Shown: positions 22,773 through 33,847 of the stretch, piece after piece | Layout of the letters: each line of letters opens with the position of its first letter | Position numbering within the stretch: position 1 is the first letter of the stretch | Translations under genes and position numbers: made by a program | Source: Termitomyces sp. T153 | Lineage: Eukaryota; Basidiomycota; Agaricomycetes; Agaricales; Lyophyllaceae | NCBI GenBank assembly: GCA_018296165.2 | Contig: JACKQL020000016.1 | Coordinates: 1,047,806-1,111,805, forward strand | DNA: 64,000 bases | Reading direction: 5' to 3' | The notes under the pieces: model-generated | Told to the model about the DNA's origin: nothing | The model's input: the letters and a program-made list of their open reading frames with translations, nothing else | Database searches by the model: none

Positions 22773-24997
22773 ATGATGGACGTCTTCCATGCATTCAGTC
22801 TCAACGGCTCCTACACATCAGCGTTACTCATCCTTCCTGTCTTTATTATTGCCTATGCTGTCTGTAGACGCACATGGCGAGTATCTCCCAATGTCTTTCC
22901 CCCTGGTCCACCAGCAAGACCAATCATCGGCAATATCCTCCACTTCAAGACTCGAGGTGCTTGGACCTATCTGACTGAGCTCAAGGATGAGTATGGTACG
23001 ATTCTGCATATAAGGTATAAAGAGATTGTACATATCTAGCACTAGGGGATCTCGTCTTTTTCCATGGCTTGGGCAGCAACATACTCGTTTTGAACACTCT
23101 AGAAGCTATCGAAGACCTTCTTGACAAGCGTGCAACCGTGTATTCAAGCCGGCCCTTTTTCACGGTCGTCTCAGAACTGATGGGTTTAGGCCAGGTTTGT
23201 GTGACCTTGTTCGCTATACTTTCCAACATGGTTCATTGTGCTTCTTTCGCAGAGCATACCCCTCCTTCCATATGGAACAGAGTGGAGAGAACTAAGGAAA
23301 ATGGCCCACGCCGCTCTTAGTACTTCTGCGACCCAGAAGTACCACACCACACAAGAAGACCTCTCGGCTCTGCTTAATGTGGCTCTATTAAACGATCCAG
23401 CCAATTTTTTCTCGCATATCCGATTGTGAGTCTATTAAACAATGTTTGAGTTTTTCGATCTGATGGAAAATACACCTAGGGCGGCTGGACGGATCGTGTT
23501 TGCTATTACATATGGCCTCTCTGCCAATACCACAGATCGCGAGGCCTGTATTTTATTTCTGAAATGGTTTGATTGTAGCTAACTTGAATATATGAATAGT
23601 ATATCACACAAGCCGAGGAAACCTTGCAGATCGTTGTTAAGGCGACTGTTCCGGGAGCATACCTCTGTGATATATTGCCAATTCGTAAGTTTTCATGGTC
23701 CTTTATTTTTATCTCTTGGTTTGTTCCTTGATGTTGATTTTTGCTCTAGTGAAACGCTGCCCGTCGTGGGTTCCCTTCCAACGGGAAGCCGCATATGGAA
23801 AGATGATGATTGAAACCTTAGTTAGCGCACCTTTTGATCATGTTAAGCGATCCATGGCACGTCGTAAAACATTTGGTTGTTTCCGAGTCTACACTCAATT
23901 GAATGGTTTCTAGATAGAAGGGACGGCTCGGCCATCGTTGACTCATGACCTGTTAATAAATGATACTTTGACTGATGAGAGCGCTAGACGTGAGTACGAG
24001 TACCGCGTGAAGTGGACAGCTGGCAGCATGTTTGGAGGTATATTTATATCAAGCACAGCGATTACTCATCTGTCAACCCTGCTTTAGCCGGTGGAGAGAC
24101 TGTGAGAGCACTTCTCTTTGATAGTAACCCATCAGAAATGTTTGTGCAAATCGTGTTTCTCAGACCTACGCGACAGTGCTCGTTTTCGTGATAGCGATGG
24201 CTCTCAATCCTGATAAACAGCGCATTGCACAGGCTGAGATTGATCGGGTTATAGGCGGCCACCGTCTTCCAATTATCGCTGATCGTGATGACCTTCCCTA
24301 TGTCAACGCTGTGATCAAAGAAACCATGCGATGGCATCCTTCGTTGCCCCTAAGTTTGTTGGATCACGCTACGTCTGGCAATAGTTAATCTTTGACAACA
24401 GGCATCGCCCGTACGAGTGCAAAAGACGATTACTATCGGGGGTATCTCATCCCGAAGGGTACCATCATTCTGCCGAATGCTTGGTAAGATAATATAGCCA
24501 TGCAAATGATAGTTTTCTTTGTTCTAAGATCGAGTCAAGGGCCGTCGCGTTTGAACGGAATGATGAATATGACGTTTTGGATTTTGTACCAGAACGCTTC
24601 TTGAGCTCGAAATCTACTACCATTGATCCTGGACTCTGGGCATTCGGCTTCGGACGAAGGTACTTCCTCACTTTTCTGAGTGGTATTGGTATTTACTGAA
24701 AGAATACCGTTCCTCAGGATTTGTCCTGGAAAGGTACTCGCTGAGAATTCACTCTTTGTTCTCATATCTACAATTATTGCCGCTTTCGACATACTTCCGC
24801 CTGCTGAAGGCAAATTGGAACCACGGTTTGGCCTTGACCTTGTAAGGTGAGAGTGCTCATGGTACCAATTGAATAAATAATATTGTTGGTCTAATGACAA
24901 TGGCAGTTATCCCCAGCCGTTCGATTGTCGGATTCTACCTCGTTCTTCGACAACGGCTGCGCTGGTGCGAGAACGGGCTGCCCTTTGCACTGTTTGA
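22773..24997 (+). CDS. Cytochrome P450 monooxygenase (about 13 exons)
   Basis: Starts with MMDVFHAF, an N-terminal membrane anchor ([13 protein letters not shown]) and a proline hinge ([15 protein letters not shown]). Later landmarks are the I-helix AGGETT (24088-24172, across a 14-nt exon), the K-helix EXXR as ETMR near 24323, PERF near 24590, and the haem loop FGFGRRICPG with its Cys ligand across the 24659/24718 junction. Proposed exons: 22773-22995, 23046-23194, 23253-23425, 23480-23541, 23600-23684, 23750-23856, 23918-24037, 24088-24101, 24164-24353, 24402-24483, 24540-24659, 24718-24846, 24907-24997. All introns are GT-AG except the fourth, whose donor would be GC. It looks functional and is expected to act at the ER with a reductase. 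Substrate cannot be inferred. Confidence 0.9.
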
Positions 24998-25915
24998 TTT
25001 TGCCATCATCTGTGATTTCTGCCGACTGCAGTGTTGCTTGAAGTATATAAAATCAATCATTGCCGTAAAGATTCAGTCAACAACCAGTCCCAGAGTGGTT
25101 GATATATTCCACATCCAGACGCGAGGGGGACATTGCGCAGTAGAAGCATCGATATCAAACCATGTGGCCTGGGACCTGCCTCCCTAAGTCCGGACAAGGA
25201 AACGACGAGCGAAGAGGCTTACAACAACCCTACAACTTAGCGACAAGGGCAACTCCAATGATAGCAGAAGTTGGTTACGCTTTACCAACAAATGCGCTTC
25301 GGATTTCCCTTGAGCTCTCGGACATGATTGCAAGCGCAGAAAAACTATGCAGCTGATTCAAGCTACTTTATTTCGAAGCCGAAGACTCCGGAAACTCCTA
25401 CGATGTCGTACACATATCCCCTCTATCTACTTCTGTCCCACCCAATACACTCGATCAATCGATTGACTAAACAAGGGCAGCTCAAATGAATCTAACGTTA
25501 TGAAAGATGGTGTATCTCGTCTGTTGGCGTTGGAGACTGCCAGTGCTGCTGAACGGTGGTGTATTGAGAATGAGTAAGATGTAGATGGTCCGGAGACGAG
25601 AGGTGGGATGCTTGATGAGGATGTGCGTGCGAACGGAAGTTGCATAGCGGGAGGTGAATTGGTTGTATCTCGTTTCCCATGATCAAGCTTCCATTGACCG
25701 TGCTGACGGCCTCTCCCGCGGCGGGCAACATAACCGCCTATACGATTGAACTCGAACGCGGGACGCTGCATTTATATTACCCTGTAAAACGTCTTTCCTT
25801 CGTCGCCGAGTTTCTCAGCCTAGCTCGCTCAAATCGAGTGTAAAATAGAGCTCGAGAGATCACGTCTACTCTGGGCCTGTCTGGTGACCATGCGCTAATT
25901 TCAGGCATCTACCGC
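24998..25915. other. Intergenic region between P450 and oxygenase
   Basis: CpG normal. A minus-strand frame at 25427-25771 is open but shows no conserved text. The region before 25916 probably contains the oxygenase promoter. Confidence 0.4.
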
Positions 25916-27423
25916 ATGACCATGTCTCACCCCGCCTATAATAACCGTTTCTCAAGAGCAACTTCTTCACTCACCATGCCTGCATTGACATTGCCCGCAT
26001 TCCCCGAAGACGTCCCTACCCACCCGCTTCTCATCATCGACTATCAGCTCATTTCAGCGCGCGACTCTCATGAGATTGACAGACTTTGGGAAGCAGCGAC
26101 TCAGCTTGGATTCTGGTAGTGAGTGCCGCTGCTGACATGTCTTCCTATCCAGAAGTCTCATTCAATTGTGATAACCATCAGTCTCAAGAATCACGGCGTT
26201 GACGAAGAAGTCGATGGTATGTTCGAGATGGGCGCTGAGACGATGAAACTCCCACTCGAAGAGAAGATGCGGTTCGAACAGGGCGATAGCGGGATGTCTT
26301 TCGGGTGAGGCCAATCACGACTTTCCAGTACATCCATCTGCCCGCACTAACTCCGTTGTCTTTCAAATTCACTAGATACAAAGCCGCCGGGGCCAACGCA
26401 GTAGACGCAACAGGCCGTCTCGACACTGTCGAATTCATCAACATCGCAAAAGACGATGCCTTAGCATGGCCAAAGCAGGCTCGGCGCGCTTACCCCTCCA
26501 CCGTCAACGCGCGCATGCAGTCTACCATCACGCCCTTCGTCCGCAAGTCGCTAGAGATTAATAATACACTACTCGATGTCTTGAATGATAGATTGGGGCT
26601 GCCGGCTGGGACGTTGCTGGCTAAGCACCCGATGGAGGAATACAGTGGGTGCGAAGCGAGAGTTATCAGAAATCCGCCTGTTGGACAGGCGTCGGTCGAT
26701 CCAGAGAGACTGGCGATTGGGAGCCACACTGACTTTGGATCACTCGTAAGTACCAGTACATTTTCTCCCAAATATCTTCCGGCTGAGATGTGCATCATGT
26801 AGTCTTTTCTACATAATCGTCTGGGTGGCTTACAGGTCCTCGTCCCGGGCTCTGAGAGTTGGCAGTATGTCAAGGTAATCGCCATCCCTCATGCGTTGAA
26901 CTTGAACTCATGCACGCACGCACGCTTGGAGTAGCCTCTCCCAGGCCACGCAATCTGTAACCTCGGCGATGCAATGGCCCTTTTCAGCGGTGGAATCCTC
27001 CGCTCAAATCTCCACCGGGTCATGTACGTCCTGTCCCGCCCTATCAATTTCTCACTCGACTCATCTACCCTTACCCCTACCCTCCCCATCCAGCCCACCC
27101 CCCGGTATCCAAGCACCCTACGAACGCTGGTCCCTCGTATTCTTCACGCGCCCCGGGAATTCCGTTATTCTACGTGCACTCGTCGAGGATAGCGAGATGA
27201 TCGCGCGGGCGGTCAACGAGACGCCGGAGAGGAATTTTGAGTCGGGCTCAACGGCGTCGGAGTGGTTTAGTAGGAGGATTAAGAATCAGAGGATTGGGAA
27301 TAGAAAGGTGCGTGCGCCGTTTTATTTCTATTTATCTTGAAGATGAGGGTGCTGATTGTATGGTAGGGACCCGAGACGTGGATGGCGAGTCGTGGGACTG
27401 AATCGAATCCGGCGATCGTCTGA
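25916..27423 (+). CDS. 2-oxoglutarate/Fe(II)-dependent oxygenase (isopenicillin-N-synthase-like)
   Basis: Seven exons: 25916-26118, 26182-26304, 26376-26745, 26803-26874, 26935-27023, 27094-27307, 27367-27423. Splicing gives an N-terminal DIOX_N-like part (LIIDYQLISARDSHEID, GFWYLKNHGVDEEVDGMF). The double-stranded beta-helix core carries the Fe(II) ligands: His and Asp in GSHTDFGSL just before intron 3, and the distal His in LHRV at about 27012. The 2-oxoglutarate-binding Arg-X-Ser is ERWS in exon 6. All splice sites are GT-AG and every exon stays in frame, so the gene appears intact. The family hydroxylates or oxidises small molecules, often in secondary metabolism. Substrate unknown. The start could also be the ATG six bases downstream. 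It lies 0.9 kb after the P450 on the same strand. Confidence 0.9.
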
Positions 27424-28340
27424 TCTCCAATAAGTACTAGCGTTATTCTATGTATGTGTGGTCTGTTTTTTGTTTTATTTCTATACATATGTAGAATTGT
27501 CGCTGGTATGTACCATACTTATAGCCTATGCTGAGATATCATCGAAATTGAATTTTTTTTCGTATATAACTGGCGCTGAAGATTTGAGAATCTGGAGTTC
27601 CGTTGCCTATTCAATGTGAGTTTTTTTTCAAGTATGTATCACGCTCTGGTTGAGGAATTGAATGGTCATTGGCCAGGTTTCAATTCTCTAGGCATGAACA
27701 GAGTCGTTGCGATGAGTGGAATATGTGCTAGGTGGGTTTGTGTGACGGAGTCTGATTTTGATTGGGAACAACTTTTGTTTTCAGATGGTATGACATTGTC
27801 TAGAGCTTTGATCTTGGTTTATAGACTATAATGTTATATAATGCTATGAGCGACATTGTACACACATCAATATCGATTCCTGAGACTGACATGTCTAAGT
27901 ATCTATACAAAAAATTGTCGCAGAAAGTTCTATGCAGGGATGACAGACCGAGACCGTAAGAGTGCGAGAGACTGGAAGCAGCAAGCCCGACGAGTCGGTG
28001 AGAAGGATATCAGACAACTAGTTATCATACCCGTAATGGGCCAACAATTCCCCGTCAATAATGCCTCAACATCGAGCTTATATGATAGACCAATCGTGCA
28101 TTGGAGAACACTTGTCGCTGGAAAGAAGGCTACGATTATCAAAGACAAACATTGTATGCTACCGTCTACAGTATCTACAAGAATTAGTCGGGCCCCTGAT
28201 GCTGGCAGAGTGATATAACATCCCCTGTCATCACAGGATAAGCCTGATATAACCACAGTTGTAATTACAGGAATGCTTGTTATATCAATTGCCTGTGATA
28301 ATGTCAACTGTCAAGGATGGGACATTGCGGTGCCCGGCAG
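27424..28340. other. Intergenic region with TGATATAAC repeats
   Basis: No recognised gene. At 28210-28300 the word TGATATAAC occurs twice directly and once inverted (GTTATATCA), mixed with CATCACAGG/CCTGTGAT pairs. This may be the remnant of a small inverted-repeat element. CpG disappears after about 28335. Confidence 0.4.
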
Positions 28341-28885
28341 GGACAAGGTCCACATACAATGGGTCACTGATCACTTAGTTAGGAAGAGGGTAGTATAACA
28401 ATGACTTCTTAATAAAACATCTTTTCATAAACTAAGTCAGTGAAAGCTATGATAGGAAAAAATGTCACTGGCAGCCAAGCTGCCAGTGGCAAAGCCACAC
28501 TGAAAGGAAATAGGGTAGTGTAATATTGTCATATAGAACAAAAGATGAAATGAAAAAATGAAAAGACATGTAAAAAATCAGTAGAAAAGACAAAAGGAAA
28601 GCAAAACTCATGATGTGTTTAGAACAAGGATTAAAAACATGTTTGTTTGTCATTTGTTTTGGAATGGCATGTTGGACAATGATTTGACATGCCCTCCAGC
28701 TGTAAGCCCTACTAGAGTAACTGTAAGTGAATGCCTCATTGAGATGTTGCTGTACATCATCTGAGTGTGCATTGACATGTGGTGGGCAAGCCAATCATCA
28801 TGGGAGCATAGGTCACATGCAATATCAACATGATCATAATTACTAAAGCAGTTGCTGCAGCAATAGATTACAAAGCATGACACAT
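28341..28885. other. CpG-poor repeat DNA left of solo LTR
   Basis: No gene assigned. 28798-28890 recurs at 29540-29640 (shared run ATGCAATATCAACATGATCAT), so the sequence into which the LTR inserted is itself partly duplicated. Confidence 0.45.
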
Positions 28886-28890
28886 GACTT

Positions 28891-29377
28891 TGCAAGGGGA
28901 CATGTATTCCATGGATGAACCCAACAGAAGGCAAACAGACACAAGTGACAGGCAAGAGTCAAAGGAGCACAGAGTGGCTAAGAGTCAGGGGAGGGGCAAG
29001 CATAGCAAGCCAAACATGAGTAACAACACTGGAGCTCTTACAGTCAAATGAATGGATAAGCCAGGAGAACACTGCTATTGTTTGGTCAGAGGATATTCTA
29101 TCCTGCTGACTGGCTTATATACTACATTCATGGCTATGCTATGACTAATGTTATATGTGGTAAGCAGCCTGGATATGCTAAGCAGTAATTACTAACAATA
29201 TGTCACAAGGAGAAATAGTCTCCAATGACTACGAAAGGCTGACTAATGCTGACAGGAGGGCACAGGGCTTGGTGGCCAGTTGATCAGATGTGCTAGAGAT
29301 GATGCTACACCTATGACTAAGGCCAGATAGAGCTGGAGTTACCCATCAGAGTTACCTAATGGGGTTGTCCCCTTACA
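28891..29377 (-). mobile_element. Solo LTR of TGTAAGGGG type with target duplication
   Basis: 487 bp. Read on minus it begins TGTAAGGGGACA and ends TGTCCCCTTGCA, perfect short inverted ends apart from one base. A TATATAAG box lies inside. Flanked by exact 5-bp repeats GACTT (28886-28890, 29378-29382). Homologous to 11630-12105. Confidence 0.85.
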
Positions 29378-29382
29378 GACTT

Positions 29383-29830
29383 TGGCTTTGCTAGGTGTGG
29401 ATGAGCTGATCATCATGCACTGCTGGCACTGGAACCTGTTTCCAGTGGAAAGATGTAAAAAGAAACCTGTCATACCATTTAATTGATGAGATTTCTCCAT
29501 TGGAAATAAACTGTCCAGAAATGGTATAACCTGCCAGCAGTGATGGGAGCATAATTCATATGCAATATCAACATGATCATGATTACCAAAGCAGTTGCTG
29601 TAGCAATAGCTTACAAAGCATGGCATGTGACTTTGGCTTTGCTTGGCATGGTCAAGCCAATCATCCACTTATCAAGCAATTTGAAATGCCCAATTGCAGT
29701 AATTCCTGAATGCCAGGAACTTTCAAGCATAATATTGCCTCTGCCTTATGGAACTGTTTTTACACTTATAGACCATGTTGCTGTGAGAAAAATTAAATTA
29801 AAAACAGTTGCTGGGGAAGTAATTATTGGA
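29383..29830. other. CpG-poor repeat DNA right of solo LTR
   Basis: Contains the second copy (29540-29640) of the sequence left of the LTR. On minus, both copies encode a related Cys/His-rich text (YCYSNCFGNHDHVDIAYELC type). This hints at an old transposon protein, but no family can be named. Confidence 0.4.
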
Positions 29831-29832
29831 TA

Positions 29833-30160
29833 CACATCATGTGTATAGCAGAAAGATAACTGGAAGGGAGCAAAAATTGAAGACAAGCTCTGGCTATATT
29901 GTTGGTTTCACATCATGTGCATAGCAAAAAGAGTAACTGGGAAGGAGCAAAAACTGAAGACAAGCTCCAGCTATATCAACAGTTTCACATCACATGCATA
30001 GCAAAAAAGTAATCAGAAGTAAGCAAAAATCAAAGACAAGCTCTGGCTATATTGTTCATTTCACATCATGTGCATAGCAAAAAGGTAACCAGAAGGGAGC
30101 AAAAATTGAAGACAGCCTCTGGCTATATTGTTGGCTATACATCATGTGTAAGGTCACATG
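29833..30160. repeat. 76-77 bp minisatellite, about four copies
   Basis: The word CACATCATGTG and the following TATAGCA...GCAAAAATTGAAGACAAGCTCTGGCTATATTGTT pattern restart at 29833, 29909, 29986, 30062 and (partial) about 30138. Units differ by scattered substitutions, largely CA/TG exchanges. Confidence 0.85.
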
Positions 30161-30750
30161 GGAACAAAACTTGAAGACAAGATTTGGTGGGGGATCAAGG
30201 AGTAAAGCCTTGACTACTTTGTAGACCTTGGAACAGCATCAAATGTTGAACCATATAAAAAGAAGTTAACCCAAGGGAATTGAACTAATAACCTTATGAA
30301 TGAAAGGCATAATTCTAAAAAAGACCCAATGAAACCAGGAAATTAACTGGCTGAGTAACAATTCCTAACCACACCAGGCCTATGTATCCACAGGGCCTGC
30401 CTGTTGAGGATATGGCTAGCCTGGTTAGGGTTCAGTTAGAGTTCTGGTTAGGTAGTTGAAGGGCTGGTTATGTTCTATTAAGGTTCTGCTAAGATTTTGT
30501 TAATATGATTAGTGTTCCAGGAATGTTTTGAAGGGTAGCTTGCTCCCCATATTGCAATAATTCCATTCTACTATTCAGGTTCTATGATCAAGTAGTTATG
30601 ATTGTAACAATGATCATTTTTGGGATCATGGTCACAGGTTTAATTCTCCCAATTGGCAGAATATATGGCTGAAATTTGTCAGACATGTCATACTGTAGTT
30701 ACATACAGTGCTGGTTATATCATGACTATGTTGTCATCATGGGCTGTTGT
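30161..30750. other. CpG-poor DNA with a possible tRNA-like segment
   Basis: No coding gene. On minus, 30390-30240 contains a TGGTTAGGAATTG (A-box-like) and, about 85 nt later, AGTTCAATTCCC (B-box-like). This could be a tRNA-derived short element, but no cloverleaf can be drawn with confidence. 30410-30500 repeats GGTTAG/GGTTC words. Confidence 0.3.
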
Positions 30751-30955
30751 CACTTGAGGAAATGTTGTAGACTTCTGGAGAAACACCTGTTAAAAATATG
30801 TTGAATAATTTCTGATAAGTGTTTCTCTAGAAACTCTCAAAACAATTTCCTAATCAGAAAATTTTGAAGATATATCTGGAGAAACATGTTTGAGAAATTG
30901 CTCAACCTGTTTTTAACAGGTGTTTCTTCAGAAATCTACAAGATTTCCTCAAGTG
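30751..30955. mobile_element. Small inverted-repeat (MITE-like) element
   Basis: 205 bp with terminal inverted repeats of about 50 bp: the left arm starts CACTTGAGGAAATGTTGTAG and the right arm, reversed, starts CACTTGAGGAAATCTTGTAG. They match at all but a few positions to the TGTTAAAAA motif. No ORF inside. The CACT...AGTG ends resemble CACTA-type DNA transposons, but no clean 3-bp duplication is seen (TGT against TAT). Confidence 0.7.
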
Positions 30956-32040
30956 TATTATAATAAATGGACTGTATAGCCTGAGTTGAGATTCTTGATC
31001 ATGCATATCTTCAAGAGAGATACTGACCCAAGGAATAGGAAGTTACTATTGCATCCATTTCTGAAAATTTTGGTTTTAACTCTAAGCAAGGGAGAGGATT
31101 CAGAACTGTTGCAAATCATGCATCATCATACATGCCAGACCAGCTAAAGTATCTTTGAAACTCATCCTTCCAAGGATGAGTTGGGTTGTTCAGAGTCTGC
31201 TCATAATTTCCACACATGATTGAACTTCTGGATCATGTTGTACCACCCTCACAGTAGATCAATCTTGTCCAGCAGCCCATTCATGATGTTGGCTGCCACT
31301 GGGTCTGCCACCAATGTTGAATCCAGAGGGATGAACTGGCTTGCTCTGGTAAACTTATGCAATAACTCAAGGGAATCTCCCTCAAGAGCCACTCCTTCTT
31401 CCAAGTTCATAGCTTCCCTCTCTTTACCCTTCTGTAACTAGCAATGTTACCCATTACCTTAGTTCCAGCAAGTGTACTGCACATTGAACCATAGTTAGAC
31501 ACTGACATGTGCCATTGATGTGCATCCATAGATTATGTAAGACTAACATCTTGTATTTCACTACATATCTAGTCTAATCCATTTAGTGGACAACTGGAAT
31601 GATTGCATCAATTATCAATGCATACACAATCAAGATTTGTGGGACCATGGCAAGTCATTAATAGACAACCAGGGGATAGTGTTTGTAGGGCATGAAGGTG
31701 TTATGCCTGTAGAAAATGTGAGGCAACAATTTGCTGCAAGAACTGGAGAACCTGACAGGGATCCAGACAATGGAAGTGGTGACAATGACCACCACAGTGA
31801 ACAAGGAAATGGTCTTTGTAATAATGATCAAGAGGGATGGGATCATTGAGACAATTTTAGACCCCCTGGTCATTGGCTGGATAGTCTGGTACTTTGGGCC
31901 CTTCAAGTTCCATGTCCCAAACACAGGATGGAGGAGCCCCTGTACTGAACAAACAGGGCATGGTCATTGCCCTCACCACATGATTTGCATGCAAGCATGC
32001 TTGGAATTAGTGATCATATGCATGACTGCCTGAACCATCT
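30956..32040. other. CpG-poor repeat DNA
   Basis: No assigned gene. Open frames at 31220-31441 and 31586-31849 have no recognised motifs. The latter lies upstream of the W gag in sense orientation and might be its eroded N-terminal part. Confidence 0.3.
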
Positions 32041-33842
32041 AGTAGATGACTCCCTTGGAGTCAGATTCAAGTTCCCTGATGGGGTCAAGCCTTGTTGAGC
32101 TGATGGGAAGCATATCCAAGCATATGCTGGAGGACATAAGTTCTCTCAGTTAGAAGATGGGCTATGGATGTCTGCTACCATTTAGCAGCTTGCTGCTATG
32201 ATGGAGATGACATGGACCAGGAGCACATTTTTGTGCTCCATGAGTTCATTGATGGGGAGGCATGGAACTGTTTCTGCTGACATGTCCTGCATACAAACAG
32301 GGATAAGCATGATTGGACCTTCAAGGAGGTCCTAATTGGATTGTATAACTGCTTTGTAAATGCAGCAATAATGCAAGAGGCTCATGAAGCCCTCAGAACT
32401 GCAGTGTACAATGCTCAAATGGGCATCCAGACCTTTTACAACAACCTGGTGGGTCATGCTCAAAACATGGCCATCTACCCAGATGAATTTACCATCTAGG
32501 AGACATTCCTTGATGGAATACCTGCTGAGATGTGTCACACACTGATATGTGATGATAATCTGTCACTAGGGGTCAACACTGCAACTGAGTTCCTGGTGTA
32601 TGTGATATGCTATAAGCAATCTGTGCAGACTGCAACCCATTATGATCAGCACAGCTCTTGCCATGCACAGGGAAGTCACCAACCTGTAAAGGTTGGAACA
32701 TTCTTGGCAAAGCATTCCAAGATGGAACAAAACTGCAACCTTGTTTGTAGTGCAACAGACACTACCAGCAGACCATTGGCCTAGTCCAGGACCAGCTAGT
32801 AATTGCCAGCAGTGAGAGAAGTTTGACCTGGGCCTGGAATGGGCCAACCTGGACCAAAGGCAATGTGGGATGCTCCACCACAAGTGGGCCTTCTCAAGGT
32901 TGCCTTTGGCAGTGGTGACATAGGCCACAAGCCTAGTGGTGGTGCAGTAAGATGCTATAATTGTGGCCAAACAGGCCACTAATCTAAGGAGTGTAAGGCA
33001 CTGAGAGTGCAAGTATGAACTGCCCATACAGCAGCAATGGAGAGCAATGCTAGGAGTGTTGCTGGAGGGGATTGAGAAGAACTTGTCAAAGACATGGAAG
33101 CTCCTCAAGAAATATAGGAGCTGTATGGGCAACCTCTGGAGGCTGTGGCTCAATCACACAGCTGGCAAAGGGAAATCCAAAGTCTATTCAGTACTGTACA
33201 GTGTCTACTGAGATAACTACTCACCTGGCAAACAGAAATCCAAAGAGAACAAGTCTGGGGATTCCCTAGGCCAGGTATGATGCTTCAGAGGCTTCAGAAG
33301 TGTGAGAAACAACTGTACAGTATAACAGAGAAAAAAGACAAAAGTGATGTGTCAGCAATTGGTCAGAAGTTACATAAGCCAGTGGCAGTGTCAAAGGGGC
33401 CACACTTGTCTGAATTATAGACAGAGAAATGGTGCAGCCTGAGGGCTGAAACTAGGACCAATAGATAGGAAAAAGGAAGGAGAATAAAGGAAAACTATAG
33501 CAGAGCAAATCTGACAAGAACTGGAGAAGGAGAAGGGGAAACAAGTGGGATGTCCCCTGACAGGAGCAGTCTGTAGTTGATGATGCTGAGAGCATCCAGA
33601 TCAATGGTGACAGATACATTGCAGTAGACATATATGACAATGATTACTATGCTCATGATGATGAGGAGGAGCACATGTTTGCTCTCATGGAGCATCAGGA
33701 GGATAGACACATCTGAATGCAACACATTACTCTTCAGAAAGCAACTGATAAGCTGCAGAGACAACAGTATAATCCCAAGAGAAAGAGTGCCTAGTGACCT
33801 ATGTTGAGGTCAATGGACATCAAGCAGTTGATGTCTGAGGAG
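32041..33842 (+). pseudogene. Element W gag (Y-related), decayed and twice interrupted
   Basis: Broken frames parallel Y gag: LIGLYNCFVNAAIMQEAHEA, then FYNNLVGHAQNMAIYPDEF and FLDGIPAEMCHTLI (32340-32560). A CX2CX4HX4C knuckle follows near 32960 (CYNCGQTGH, then a stop). After the solo LTR come an acidic segment (DIYDNDYYAHDDEEEH) and the start of the protease (VEVNGHQAVDV, about 33805-33835). The frame is cut there by insertion of element Z. No pol of W can be recognised with confidence after Z. Stops are frequent and CpG nearly absent. Confidence 0.7.
33122..33562 (-). mobile_element. Solo X-type LTR inside W gag, with target duplication
   Basis: 441 bp, minus orientation, begins TGTATGGGCAACCTC and ends TCCCCTGACA as read on plus. 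Flanked by exact GGAGC repeats (33117-33121, 33563-33567). Third example of the X LTR type in this orientation. Confidence 0.85.
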
Positions 33843-33847
33843 GAGTT
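33843..33847. repeat. Target-site duplication of Z, left copy
   Basis: GAGTT, repeated at 44676-44680 directly after the 3' LTR. Confidence 0.9.

Noticed and set aside
25427..25771. Minus-strand ORF between P450 and oxygenase
   Set aside because: No conserved text, no domain, no neighbouring exons; compatible with chance.
29833..30160. CRISPR-like array
   Set aside because: Repeats are contiguous 76-bp units without distinct spacers, in a eukaryotic repeat block.
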